This document shows, piece after piece, positions 42,826 through 53,600 of a DNA stretch of 64,000 nucleotides. The stretch spans positions 1 to 64,000 of the forward strand of contig CALMZQ010000026.1 of the NCBI GenBank assembly GCA_937870915.1, in the 5' to 3' direction. The translations under genes and the position numbers were made by a program. This DNA is from an uncultured Ignavibacteria bacterium (lineage in GTDB: Bacteria > Bacteroidota > Ignavibacteria > Kapaibacteriales > Kapaibacteriaceae). The notes under the pieces were generated by a model. The model did not search any database. It worked only from the letters and a program-made list of their open reading frames with translations, and was not told the DNA's origin. Position 1 is the stretch's first letter. Every line of letters starts with the position of its first letter.

Positions 42826-43697
42826 CTCCACCTTCTATGTTGCCACGACCACAATTCTGGTCTCTTCAGGATAGCCTCTTCGAGAATTCGCACATGACGT
42901 TTTGTGAGTTCGATGATGCCATCCTTGGTATTCTCAAGGTCATGCATAGGCAGCTCATGTATCGGGGCATTGTAGGTGCCATCGGCCATACGCTCGGCAA
43001 AGGCATAGAAGATCGGTGCGTTGTATTTCAATGCAAGAGCAGCGGGAGCTTCATAGGTTGGTGTTGAGCGTCCGAAAAAATCGATCCACGGATCTTTATC
43101 GACCTGGCCATGTTGGTCAACAAGGAAGGCCACAACGCCCCCTGAAGACAAGGCCCGTACAAGTGGGCGAGCAGCCTCTCCCATCGGGACAACCACATTG
43201 CCAAATCGTGTTCGGTACGCGTTGAGAAATCTATCAGCGGCTGCATTGGATTGCGGATGGACAACAATCGTCACCGGTGCATTAAGTAAGATACCCGCCG
43301 TCTGAGCAAGGTATTCCCAATTGCCATAATGTGCAGAGAGAAAGATCGTTGGTTTTCCAGCTCGATGTCTGTTGAGGACAACATCAAAACCCGGGATCTT
43401 CACCCTCGAGGTAAGATCTGTCCTTGTGAGTGCCGGTGTAGCTAGCAGTTCCGAGAGGACGATGCCAAGATTTTCATATGAGCCTCGCATGATCTCTGCG
43501 TGTTTAGCAGCGGAGTACGTAGGGAGTGCCCGTGTGATATTCGCGAGCGTAATGTTTCTTCGTTTAGCAGAGAGCCCCATCAATCGTCTACCCAGGAATG
43601 CTCCAAGACGTTGCCTGCCACTGGGTGTGAGTGTTTGCGCAATACGTCCTAGACCGAGGAGGCCAGCTGTTGTTGATATGTCGGCGATCGACTTCAT
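42819..43697 (-). CDS. LpxL/HtrB-like lysophospholipid/lipid A acyltransferase
   Basis: A 292-residue membrane-associated acyltransferase. The HX4(D/E) motif is HYGNWE at 123-128, preceded by PTIFLSA. The second motif region PMGEAARPLVRALSSGG and the DQH segment follow. It should transfer a secondary acyl chain to lipid A or a similar glycolipid. It overlaps the GWxTD gene by ATGA and precedes a heptosyltransferase gene. Confidence 0.92.
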   Translation of the reverse strand: MKSIADISTTAGLLGLGRIAQTLTPSGRQRLGAFLGRRLMGLSAKRRNITLANITRALPTYSAAKHAEIMRGSYENLGIVLSELLATPALTRTDLTSRVKIPGFDVVLNRHRAGKPTIFLSAHYGNWEYLAQTAGILLNAPVTIVVHPQSNAAADRFLNAYRTRFGNVVVPMGEAARPLVRALSSGGVVAFLVDQHGQVDKDPWIDFFGRSTPTYEAPAALALKYNAPIFYAFAERMADGTYNAPIHELPMHDLENTKDGIIELTKRHVRILEEAILKRPELWSWQHRRWRS

Positions 43698-45118
43698 CTA
43701 CTCGTTGGCATAAGGTTCTCAGGCGGATTGGGGACCGGAGAAAATGCCTTGGCATAGAGATTGTACCAATTCGGTTCGCGCACCTGGCCGATCATTGTTG
43801 AGTGAACAAGTCGATGGTTCTGTTGGAGTTGCCAGTCAACAAAATAGAAGTACACCCCACCTTGGATGTGCTGGTAGAACCAGATCTCATAGGGCTTTGC
43901 ATCGATCGACTGAATGAACTGTTCCACTTGGGTTGGCTGACCATATCGTAGGAGTGCAAGTCCACGATCTGTCTTCCACCCGTTGCGAAACGATGCACTG
44001 GAATAGAAGGTTTGTGCTCGTTTGAACATGGCGCGGAATTCATCTAGTCGTTCATTGGACATTGTAGACACATCGGGATCTCTATTACGCCAAAAGAGGA
44101 ATAGGTAGCGTTGTTGAGCTCGTTCATCTGTACATTGTTCCCGGATAGCCTGCTCTGCTGATGATGCTAACACATCTGACAATTCAAGTTCAAGTGCAAG
44201 TCTCTCACCTTTGATGACGGACCATTCCGACGCTTGAAATTGTTCGTCTTCTGTGAGCATAATTCTGCCTTCAGGGGGCAGTTCTGGATTGAGGATATAG
44301 AATCGTTCTTCGCGGGTGTCGTAGACCGTTGCAAGGTCTCTCGACATCATTCGAACCTTTAGCGTGTAGACGCCAGAGCGTAGGGCACCTGCCGGGATCT
44401 CTTCACGAACAACTAGACCATCGCTGCCCCCTATCATCTTCAGATACGTTGTGAGCTGTTCGTCGCGCACGTTATCGAGAACCTGAAACTCAAGCGCAAA
44501 GGTATCAAGCTTTGCACGGAGGGCATTGTAGATCTCGGCATAGATGCAGATCGATGGATCTCTACCAATGATCTCATGTCGAGGATTCGGAACAGCCGGT
44601 TGTCCGTTCCGGTCGAAGCGCGTATCTGCGCCGAGTTTGATTGGCATCACGAACATCACGTCACTGATCGACGGTAAGTATGTAAAGGGGCGAACAGTAC
44701 TCGTGAACTGACTCGTTACGGAAGAGCTTCTATCGTTGACATCTGTTGCAGTGAATCGAACTGTATATTTCCCCGGAGAAAGCATCAGGGGGCGCACACC
44801 GGAATAGAACTGCTGATGAACGGGCACAGAAGAAGTGCTTGCTGCTGATGAGATCCATTCATCACGTGTTGTGTCTCCCACTTCCGACACCACTTCTAGG
44901 CTACAGAGCAGTTCACCAACAAACCCATTCTGCGTAACAACATATCGCACTGCAGTATCGGCAAATGAGTAGTGGAACTCCCACTTTGTCCGAGCTCCTT
45001 CCCCACGGAACTGTACAACATCGGCAACAATGTCGAGCTGGTCCTGCGACGTTGCATCGGGTGTAAACCACACCAGCGCTACAAGTAGTGAAAGGCAAAA
45101 CATTCTAAAGTTTGTCAT
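43694..45118 (-). CDS. GWxTD-domain exported protein
   Basis: A 474-residue protein with a signal peptide (MFCLSLLVALVWFTPDATS). The GWxTD motif is GWKTDRGLALLRYGQP in the C-terminal third, preceded by helical segments (FRAMFKRAQTFY). The N-terminal half is beta-rich, like an Ig-type domain (YTVRFTATDVNDRSSSVTSQ). The family is confined to FCB and a few other phyla; function unknown. The ATG at 45118 with AGGTC upstream was chosen over the long N-terminal extension, which crosses the PorV terminator. Confidence 0.88.
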   Translation of the reverse strand: MTNFRMFCLSLLVALVWFTPDATSQDQLDIVADVVQFRGEGARTKWEFHYSFADTAVRYVVTQNGFVGELLCSLEVVSEVGDTTRDEWISSAASTSSVPVHQQFYSGVRPLMLSPGKYTVRFTATDVNDRSSSVTSQFTSTVRPFTYLPSISDVMFVMPIKLGADTRFDRNGQPAVPNPRHEIIGRDPSICIYAEIYNALRAKLDTFALEFQVLDNVRDEQLTTYLKMIGGSDGLVVREEIPAGALRSGVYTLKVRMMSRDLATVYDTREERFYILNPELPPEGRIMLTEDEQFQASEWSVIKGERLALELELSDVLASSAEQAIREQCTDERAQQRYLFLFWRNRDPDVSTMSNERLDEFRAMFKRAQTFYSSASFRNGWKTDRGLALLRYGQPTQVEQFIQSIDAKPYEIWFYQHIQGGVYFYFVDWQLQQNHRLVHSTMIGQVREPNWYNLYAKAFSPVPNPPENLMPTSR

Positions 45119-45142
45119 AGTGGTGACCTGCCGTAAAAGAAC

Positions 45143-45173
45143 AATGCCGTCGATCACGATGATCAACGGCATT
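45143..45173 (-). terminator. Rho-independent terminator after porV
   Basis: AATGCCGTCGATCA (45143-45156) and TGATCAACGGCATT (45160-45173) form a 14-bp stem with one mismatch and a 3-base loop. On the minus strand it is followed by GTTCTTTTAC. It begins 31 bases after the porV stop and closes the TonB-giant-PorV transcript. Confidence 0.85.
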
Positions 45174-45203
45174 GAGAAGAGACATTAGAGCGTCAGCCGC
45201 GGA

Positions 45204-46280
45204 TCAGTTGAATCGCATTGCAACGCTAAAACGACTGATAAGACCAAGATTTTGTGTTGGATTGATCGAATAGTCGACCTGACCTTCAAAACCGCCGCCA
45301 TTATATTTCAGACCAACACCACCGGCTAGTCCGAATTGGTCGGAGCCGAAGCGATAACCTGCGCGTACACTGACGAATTCTTTCCACGTGTATTCTGTGC
45401 CGATGGCGAACTGTTCCGGCACGTCAGAGAACGTTTCAAAGTCAACAGCAGCCATCCACGAATGTTGGAGGATACCATCAGCATCGATCTCGGGTTCAAA
45501 CACAGCCCCCTTGCAGAGATCTGCTCCAAGACCGATACGGAATGAGAGCGGGACGTTGAAGTCCGACGTCTGCATCTGCATATCGAGAGGCATGGTATTG
45601 ATACCATCCGTAGGCGGATTTGTGCGGGTGACATTCGGTCCGGTATAGGCTTGTTGTGTGCCCAGTGAGTTCACAGAGAATGCCAATACTAGGCCGTTGA
45701 AGCCCGTGTTGTAGCGAGTCCCAACATCGAACACAAAGCCCGATGCGGACATATTCGTGAAGGCGTGCTGCACGTATTTGGCTGTAGCGCCGAAGGCGAA
45801 CTGCTCGGTAAGGTAGCCGGCAAGTGTGAGGCCAATGGCGATGTCACTAACGTTGTAGATACCTCCGGTGCCCTCCTGCTGATCTGTGGTGGTAACAAAG
45901 ATGTCGCCACTAGAGAATCCCGTAAAGCTGGCTCCAAGGCGGAACTTCTCGCCTACAGGGATAGCAACAGCCGCGAAGCTGTGGGACATACCTGCAAACC
46001 AGAATGTCTGGCTGAAATCAGCGGCGAACCGCTTCACATCAGCTAGACCCGCAGGGTTCCAGAAGACAGATGTAACATCATTGGCAAGGGATGAAAATGC
46101 GCCGGCCATCCCTGTGCCACGTGCACCAACGCCAATCTTGAGGAACTGTCCTCCCGAGAGACCGACCTTGGTAAAATCGCCGGCTGTTACTGCGATGAGC
46201 TGCGCCGATACGATCGGCGTTGAGAAGCAAAGCAGGACAGCCGAAAGCGCGAGACGAAGTGTTGTGTTCATGTTCTTCAT
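45204..46280 (-). CDS. porV: PorV/PorQ-family outer-membrane T9SS protein
   Basis: A 358-residue protein with a signal peptide (LALSAVLLCFSTPIVSA). KVGLSGGQFLKIGVGARGTG, then MAGAFSSLANDVTSVFWNPAG is the PorV/PorQ start. The rest is a FadL-like barrel (strands such as FAFGATAKYVQHAF and VSVRAGYRFG) ending in FSVAMRFN. PorV shuttles T9SS cargo from the translocon to the attachment complex. The ATG has a perfect TAAGGAGG ribosome site 7 bases upstream, the best in the window, suggesting high expression. The genes just upstream encode its likely clients. A second PorV-like paralogue elsewhere cannot be excluded. Confidence 0.9.
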   Translation of the reverse strand: MKNMNTTLRLALSAVLLCFSTPIVSAQLIAVTAGDFTKVGLSGGQFLKIGVGARGTGMAGAFSSLANDVTSVFWNPAGLADVKRFAADFSQTFWFAGMSHSFAAVAIPVGEKFRLGASFTGFSSGDIFVTTTDQQEGTGGIYNVSDIAIGLTLAGYLTEQFAFGATAKYVQHAFTNMSASGFVFDVGTRYNTGFNGLVLAFSVNSLGTQQAYTGPNVTRTNPPTDGINTMPLDMQMQTSDFNVPLSFRIGLGADLCKGAVFEPEIDADGILQHSWMAAVDFETFSDVPEQFAIGTEYTWKEFVSVRAGYRFGSDQFGLAGGVGLKYNGGGFEGQVDYSINPTQNLGLISRFSVAMRFN

Positions 46281-46292
46281 GGGGTGTCCTCC

Positions 46293-49200
46293 TTACTCTC
46301 CGTCACCAACAACACGAGCCGGACCGACAACGACAGAGAACTTACGGTAGACGCTAGCGCCCTCCGGTGTCTCAATCTTTGCCACAAGCATCTGGCTTGC
46401 CACGCGCTGGTTGTTCTTAGAAATGAGCGTCCAGACGTCGGCTCCGGCCTTGTCAGGGGTCACGCCGTTCAGTTCGTTATGTTCGATCGTTGTGATGATC
46501 TCGCCATTCGTGTTGTAGATCGTGATCGTACATACACGTGGAAGACGTGTGAAGTATATCTGACCTTGGAACGGAGTACTTACACCTTCATGCGTAACGT
46601 AGTACGGGTTCGGAACAACCTGAACTTGGTTGAGTTGCTCGTCTGTGTACGACTGCGACGATGTTGTTGCAAGGTACTCGTCATATGGAGCAACCTTGAT
46701 GTAGGCCTTTGTACTATCAAATGGAAATCCGAATGCGCCACCAAAGGTCATGAACCGAACCTTGTCACCAGCCTTAAAATCTTCGGTTGGATATTCTGTT
46801 GGCGGATTGGACGTAGTAGGTGCATTCTCAACAGCTGCAAGGCTCGAAGTACGACGTCCGCGTAGTGAGTAGTCCACAACGAATTGGCATCCACCAATCG
46901 TGAACATATTCAGGAAGTCGAGCGTGTCTTTACCTGTTGTTGATACGTTGCGTGACTTGTAGTAACGCAACTGCTGGCCTACTGGGCGACCTGAATTCGA
47001 CTCAGCAGCATAGAAACGAAGACGAGCAGGGCTCCATTCGCCGTTACGCGAGTTACGCCATCCGAATGCTGCACTACCAAAGTTCCCCATCAGGATCGAC
47101 TCCGGATTTGGGAATGACCTCTGTTGAATCTGCGTCAACTGCGCATAATCCAGTAGCTGTGGCTTGAGATCGAAATCATATCCCACTGTTGCCTTGCCAA
47201 GCGTGCCGTCTGGACGAGGATCATCGCGTTCAAAGGAGTACACATTCTTCACATCGAATGTAAGGTACGGTACATTCTGGAAGGTCATCGTTGAGTCCTT
47301 GCCAACATCATCCGTGGTGTTGAGCTGGAACTTGGTTGTGATGTTTTCCGTGCCACCATCCTTGAACGTCACTTCATAGATGCCCGGACCATTATTGTAG
47401 CTCACTTCCCATGGCTGTGCTGGCACAAAGCCCGGGTATGGCAATTGAATGTAGGCCGGAGCAGGATTCAATTCATTTGTGTTGTCGAGTACACTTGCAG
47501 GGAGGTTACTCTTCTTCACCGAAACCACGGGTGGCCCACTCACGGTGAATGCAGTGTCTGTCCGATACACTCCACCCCACTGTTCCATAGCATAATCGAA
47601 GGCCACACCGAGTGCACCATAGGCGTACTTATTTGGAAGGCAGAAAGCGTCCGATGTGAATGTTCCAGACCGGATTACCTTTTCACGAGAGTCAGGTAAA
47701 CCAAAGGTCGTGGTATCGATACGCATAATTGTACCATCGGAATTGAACGCGGTGTCGATGGTGATACCAAAGGTGTCAACATATACACCAGAGTTTTCCG
47801 TGAAGTATCCAGGAAGACCTGCAGAGGTTGTTTGCGCACAGAGTTCAGGCGGAAGCAGGCTTGACCAGCTGTTAAGATTTTCACGAGTTGCAGAGTCACG
47901 AAGGATAAAGACCACTCCGTACAGGCCGTATCCAGCCGTTGTAGCTTGAGGATCTCTGTTGAATCCACTCCAGAGGCGGAAGAACTCAAGCTCGAGCGTA
48001 CGTCCAGCAAACAGCTGATTGAATCGTTGCGGATCGTCAACGAGGAGACGCACGTTGTAGATACCACCAAGCTTCTTCTTGTTTTGCTCATCCGTAGTGA
48101 ATGTGAACGAAACAGCCTTTCCTGGCCTGGAGGCCAATGGAGTTGCCGTAACGACATTTGGAAGACCAACGGAACGATTATTTAGTTTCGACGGTGTGGG
48201 AAGGAGGAAATCGCCCTCATCATAGGCGCGAACAGCATATGAATAATCGATGTTGTTGATGAGCTTTTCACTTGCTTCTGGATTGCTCGAGTAGGTTACT
48301 CGTCCATCATTATTGTCATCACCAACGTCAAAGAACACGCGGCCGCTCGTCTGTTCGCGCATGTTACGTGCGATGAGGGTTCGACGCACTTCGTTTGTTT
48401 CCTCCCACGGGCGTTTCGTGGCGACGGCCGTTTTAGACCCATCAGATCCAACGATTGTATCAGCATCGTTGAAGAGGAATGGATCTTGCTTCACGCGGCG
48501 AGCGAGGATGAGTTTAACGAGCGAGTCTTTAGCCGCTTTTGCTGCAACGGTGTCCAACTGAAGTGTTGCACCAGTGCGTCCTACAACCGGCAGTGTCTCA
48601 ATAAGAGTTGTGAAGTAGGTGAAGCGAATCGAGTCCAGCTTGTCAAAGTTCGGTACACCGGCCGTTGAGCCCGAAGTGATGATTGTTGAATCGGTACGAT
48701 TGATTCGAAGACCATATCTCGGGTCACGAGCGCGGATCATTTGCGAGAAGTAGGAGCCCCATGGTTCCTGGAATTGGTTGATCGTGCGAACAACCATAAA
48801 TCGCTTCTGGCCTGGCTTGATTACGTCGATGATCGAGAATTGGTCCATGCGAATACCTGAGTTGCCAACAACTGTGCTACCGTCTTTGAGGAACGGAGAA
48901 GCAAGTTGGAACTGACCGATCTGTTTCCATGCGAGAGGACCCTTACGAGCATTCTCTTGATAGTCCACATTGAATGTATCCTGATCGGTGCGGCGTGCGC
49001 GATAGATTCGATAACCCAAGAAGTCGAGGCCACGCTCAAGTGTATCTACGGAGAGTTCTGCTGTAGAATCCCACTGGAAGGCAACAGCATTGTTCAGAGG
49101 AAGAAATCCTTCCGGCGGGATCGCCATAAAGCTATTGACACCGGTTGTAGACCCTGCCGGCGCGCCTTTGATGATCGAGATATCCGGTGGCTTTGGAGCT

Positions 49201-50591
49201 CTGAACTGGTTATCGTAGACGAACTGTGCAAAGCGAACCTTGCGGATCAGCTCAGCCATGTCTTCCGTTGTGCCCGTTGCATCTCCGCCAAGACCTGTTG
49301 CGCCCAGAATGATCCCAACAACGATACGAGCCGAGTCTCCCGGACGCATATTGAATGGGCCCGTTGCCATCATGAGACGACGGTCTCCAGGACCGAGATC
49401 CGGGTCTTTTCGTTGGCTTGAGATGAAGTTATAGCGGTCTTCGTTCTCAATGGGGTCTTCTGTGATAGGCCAGTTACGCATGGTCTGTAGACCAAGTTGT
49501 TCGGACACTGGGAACTGACGCTTGTCCTTACGAAGGAACTTCTCGGCATCAATGGCCGGCGACTCTAGGAAGTTGAATCCGAGGTATCCGAAACCTTGGT
49601 TGGCTTCGCCGCGGTCTGCATTTGTCCACTGTACGGCAAGGTTCAGTTCAGGAGCTTCTAGGTAATATCTAGCGCGGTCGTTTTGGGCACCACCAACTGG
49701 ATTGGTTTGAAGAGCAATGTCTACGTCTTGAACAGCTGCCATCCAGCAGTCATAGAGTGTGTCTTGGTACTTGGTTGGGTGGATGAACATGTACTTCAAG
49801 AAGACGAAATCTGCATAGTCACCAAATCCCCATGAATACACGATCTGTTCGATCTGCATACCAAATGGGTATCCATCTGCCTTGCGCTTGGTAACGCCCC
49901 CTTCATAGTAGCTGAGGTCAGTGTCCTTGTACGTACAGAACACATCTTCTTCAGAAATGAAAGCCGGCCCCTTGGAGTAACTTGTTTTAAAGCGAAGTGA
50001 AGGGTCGTTTACGTACAGACCATAGTAGTTGTTGTAGCGGATTGTGTCCAATGGGCTAGTGTCCCATATCGGCCATCTCGGGAACGTAGGATTCTGGAAA
50101 TCCTGTCCGTCTGTGGAATTGAAATCCGTTGAGAAATACGTGCGGTACTTGTTAACGCCTGCATCCGTGGTGGTATTCACGTCATCACCATCTTCGATGG
50201 TACCTGGTACCATCCAAGAAAGGCCCGAGTTAGGATTATACGTGATCATCACACGTTTGCGGAGGGAGTCCGATCCTGGTGGGCGCTTCCGTGCACCGAA
50301 CCATGCACCACCGGCAAAGATGTATTGGTTACGGCGACCGCGAGGCCAGAAGGTTCCACCTACACCGTTGCGAACGTCGAATCCAAATATCCCATAGTTG
50401 GTGGTCTGGAAATCGATATTTGAAACCACGTTGCGCTGTTGATCGAAAACACCACGAGGTGTTCTCTGCACACTTTCGCCAACCTTGTCTTTTGACTTTG
50501 GCGCGTTTCCGTTGGTACCTGCTTGTGCCGTCACAGTGACCATGGCAAGCATGGTTGCAACCGTGATGCAGAGCATCCATCGTTGATTCAT
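46293..50591 (-). CDS. Giant secreted protein (1432 residues), likely surface-exposed
   Basis: A 1432-residue protein with a signal peptide (LCITVATMLAMVTVTAQAG). The N-terminal 450 residues are rich in Trp, Tyr and Asn (TTNYGIFGFDVRNGVGGTFW, IFAGGAWFGARKR) with no catalytic motif that I recognise. The middle has fibronectin-like segments (GLDFLGYRIYRARRTDQDTF). The final ~110 residues (VVPNPYYVTHEGV to VVGPARVVGDGE) look like a T9SS-type or Ig-like end domain. Start ATG 50591 has GGAG 7 bases upstream; an ATG at 50621 also has one. It lies between the TonB receptor and PorV genes with gaps of 44 and 12 bases. Function unknown; a surface-layer or receptor-partner role is an inference. Confidence 0.8.
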   Translation of the reverse strand: MNQRWMLCITVATMLAMVTVTAQAGTNGNAPKSKDKVGESVQRTPRGVFDQQRNVVSNIDFQTTNYGIFGFDVRNGVGGTFWPRGRRNQYIFAGGAWFGARKRPPGSDSLRKRVMITYNPNSGLSWMVPGTIEDGDDVNTTTDAGVNKYRTYFSTDFNSTDGQDFQNPTFPRWPIWDTSPLDTIRYNNYYGLYVNDPSLRFKTSYSKGPAFISEEDVFCTYKDTDLSYYEGGVTKRKADGYPFGMQIEQIVYSWGFGDYADFVFLKYMFIHPTKYQDTLYDCWMAAVQDVDIALQTNPVGGAQNDRARYYLEAPELNLAVQWTNADRGEANQGFGYLGFNFLESPAIDAEKFLRKDKRQFPVSEQLGLQTMRNWPITEDPIENEDRYNFISSQRKDPDLGPGDRRLMMATGPFNMRPGDSARIVVGIILGATGLGGDATGTTEDMAELIRKVRFAQFVYDNQFRAPKPPDISIIKGAPAGSTTGVNSFMAIPPEGFLPLNNAVAFQWDSTAELSVDTLERGLDFLGYRIYRARRTDQDTFNVDYQENARKGPLAWKQIGQFQLASPFLKDGSTVVGNSGIRMDQFSIIDVIKPGQKRFMVVRTINQFQEPWGSYFSQMIRARDPRYGLRINRTDSTIITSGSTAGVPNFDKLDSIRFTYFTTLIETLPVVGRTGATLQLDTVAAKAAKDSLVKLILARRVKQDPFLFNDADTIVGSDGSKTAVATKRPWEETNEVRRTLIARNMREQTSGRVFFDVGDDNNDGRVTYSSNPEASEKLINNIDYSYAVRAYDEGDFLLPTPSKLNNRSVGLPNVVTATPLASRPGKAVSFTFTTDEQNKKKLGGIYNVRLLVDDPQRFNQLFAGRTLELEFFRLWSGFNRDPQATTAGYGLYGVVFILRDSATRENLNSWSSLLPPELCAQTTSAGLPGYFTENSGVYVDTFGITIDTAFNSDGTIMRIDTTTFGLPDSREKVIRSGTFTSDAFCLPNKYAYGALGVAFDYAMEQWGGVYRTDTAFTVSGPPVVSVKKSNLPASVLDNTNELNPAPAYIQLPYPGFVPAQPWEVSYNNGPGIYEVTFKDGGTENITTKFQLNTTDDVGKDSTMTFQNVPYLTFDVKNVYSFERDDPRPDGTLGKATVGYDFDLKPQLLDYAQLTQIQQRSFPNPESILMGNFGSAAFGWRNSRNGEWSPARLRFYAAESNSGRPVGQQLRYYKSRNVSTTGKDTLDFLNMFTIGGCQFVVDYSLRGRRTSSLAAVENAPTTSNPPTEYPTEDFKAGDKVRFMTFGGAFGFPFDSTKAYIKVAPYDEYLATTSSQSYTDEQLNQVQVVPNPYYVTHEGVSTPFQGQIYFTRLPRVCTITIYNTNGEIITTIEHNELNGVTPDKAGADVWTLISKNNQRVASQMLVAKIETPEGASVYRKFSVVVGPARVVGDGE

Positions 50592-50635
50592 GACATCTCC
50601 AGTTTTCTGCTTCGTATTCATTGTAGGTCTCCGCG

Positions 50636-53600
50636 TCAGAATCTGAATGCCACAGCGAAGTATGCTGTGCGCGGGAATTGATAGTTGCCACGTTGTGCAA
50701 CAAAGTCAGCTACATACATTTGGTATCCGCGGTATGTCTCTTCGTTCGTTACTCGCCCATCATTGTTAAAGTCTACAAGAGGCTGGTACAGCCGCTTTCC
50801 AATCCGATCGTACTGAGCAGGCGCGATCGAAGACTTGTTTGCAGGGTCGGCATCCCGGTAGTAGGTGGTCTGCGGGAAGTCAGATGGCTGGCGATTCAAC
50901 GTCGTACCGTTATAGTCCGGGCTACCCGTTGCAGGATAATAGGCTATAGCATCGGTGAAATTGAGGAGATTCGTCACGTCAAGGGAGAGATCAATTGCAG
51001 AGTTTCCACCGAGAATGTCACCCAATGGAATGGTACGCGTAATGCGAAGCTCCGTATTCCATGTGGATGGAAATCGTGCAGAGTTGATCTGTCCAGCAGC
51101 TTGGCCACGTGCATCAACTGGTGTATATGGAAGACCGGTTTGCCATGATCCGGAAACATTCATTGTGAAGTACTCAAGGAAGGTGATTCCACCAATTGAT
51201 GGACCTTCATCGTTACCCCAGCTAAAACCTAACTGACCGTTCACGCGATTACGTTGGTCAAAGCTGAGTGGGAAATCAGTCACAGGGAATGCCGGATTCC
51301 CTGTATATGGGTCAAGGGCAACAGTGGTGGCACTACTGTTAGCTGTACCGTTCGCAGAAGACAACGTGTAGTTAATATTGAACTGCCAGTTGTCCGTTAA
51401 TCTCTTTTGGAACGTAAGCTCAACGCCGCGGGAGTTACCATAGTCAGCAAGGACTTGCTGATAGAATGGAGTTGGTGCCACACGCACATAGGCAAGACCC
51501 GACTGATTGTAGATATCCTTGTAGTAACCAGTAATGGTAATCGCGAGATCATCCGTTAGCTGTTGATTGTACGCCACTTGATACTGGTTTGTCCGCTGCA
51601 TTTCCATGTTTGGGTTACCAAGCGATTGGGAGCCACGAAGTTGAAATGCATTAAAGGAGTCATAGAAGTCAGACCACGGTGGAGCTTGATAGTAAATACC
51701 GTACGAAAGTTGGAAGTTCTGCCGTTCTGTCAATGGATACGTGATCGAGATGCGCGGACTGATGTAGAACTTCGGCTTCACTTCAGCGAAGCCAGTTGGG
51801 CTTCCAAACGGATAGAACTGATCAAAACTTGTACGGTAGAGGGCGTCTGAATTCAAATAGTCTACACGGAAACCTGGTGTGAACACAAGCCCCTTGAACA
51901 TGATCTGATCTTGAACGAAGATCGCAGCAGTTGTTGGAGTGTACGGCTTTTCAGATGCTGCTTTTGCAGCCAAGGCAGCCGGGTCGCCATTTTGTGTATC
52001 AAAGTAGAGATTACCACCAAACTGATCTCCGTACACATCATAGAACGGAGATCCGTCCCAAGGCGACGAGTTGAGGTGACGTTGAAGATTCAAGGAACGG
52101 AATTCAACACCTGCCTTGAATGTGTGACGTGTTTCACCAACTTCTGCTGAGTGTGTAATGTTACCGTCGATCTGGAAGAAGGTGGCCTTACGGAAATCGA
52201 CTCCACCTTCATTACCACGAGCAGCAAAGAATCCGAAGAGTCCGTATGGATTTGCTGTGGATTGAGCATCCGTCGGACCTTCTACAAAGCCAGTGATCGG
52301 ATTACGCTTCGTTGTTTCGATCTTGACATAACCGTCTTCTGTGTATGCAGTTTGACGGAGGTAGTCATAGGCATCAAGGATCTTGTTTGGCTCTCCATTG
52401 ATGTAGGCAGAGTCATTGAAGGCCATGTTGTCTTCTGGATAATAAAGGTCGAATCCACTGAAGATTCCCGGGGCTTCAAATGTCTTCCGCTTGGCAGTTT
52501 CTGTTGTCTTGCCGTTAAAGGAACCACGAATCTCATACACGGTATTCTGTCCAAGTGTATGATTCAATTGTGCAAACGCATTGGAACTGAATTCTTGTAC
52601 TACGATCTGCTGCGCATTACGAGTTGGAATTCCGTTTGGAGTAGCACCAGCAATAGGATTGCCTGTATTGTCAGTTGCAATTCCCTGCTCATTCGCATAC
52701 AACCAGCCCCAGCTATTACGCTCACCATTTACAAGTCCGTACATACCACCAACAAGCATTGCAATGTCATTACTCAACTGGAATCTCAAGCGACCAGTGA
52801 TGTTCCGTGCCCACGTACGGTTGTTTGGCTGCATGCCCAGATTGTTACCTACTGGGTCCAGTACTTGGAGTCCGATGTTGCGGTGATTCTGATATGAGTT
52901 ACGAACAGAAAAGAAGAACGTAGAACGGTTAAACCCGAGGGGGCCACCTAACGTTACGTCCACAAGGTCTTCAAGCGGATAACCTGCATCTACTCCATTA
53001 CCAGCTGTGCCAAAAAGAAACGGAACGTCCTTTCTCCAGCGAACAAGACCTTCAAAACGATCAGTCTTTCCTGTCTTTACTACGGTGTTAACGATACCAC
53101 CCGTTGCATTTCCGTACTCTGCTCCAAAGCCACCGGTCTGTGCCTGTACTTCCTCAGTTGCAAAGGGGCTTGGCATAGCCGCGGAAACCGTAGCTCCAGA
53201 TTGGCCAAGTCCACCCGTGAACTGGTCAGTTACCGTCAGTCCATCTACGAGAACCTGAGTTTCGGTTGTACGCGAACCACGAACAACGAAGTTGTTGCCA
53301 GATGCACGAATACCGGCGTTAAGAGACAAGGCAGAGGCGACGTTATCACGGGCCACCTTCGTCATATCGGACCCTTTAATGGTACGCGATGTACCAATGT
53401 CCGTACTCCGGATCATTTCTCGGTCCGCTGACACATCCACGGTCTTCATCTTTACGCCACCAACCGACAACTCGAAATTTATCGTCAATGTTTGATCGGC
53501 AACGATCGAGATCCGCTTTACGGCTGTATCATACCCGACGGCTGTAACGCGCACGTCCCACGTCCCAGCGTTGACATTCACGATCGTATACGAACCGTTG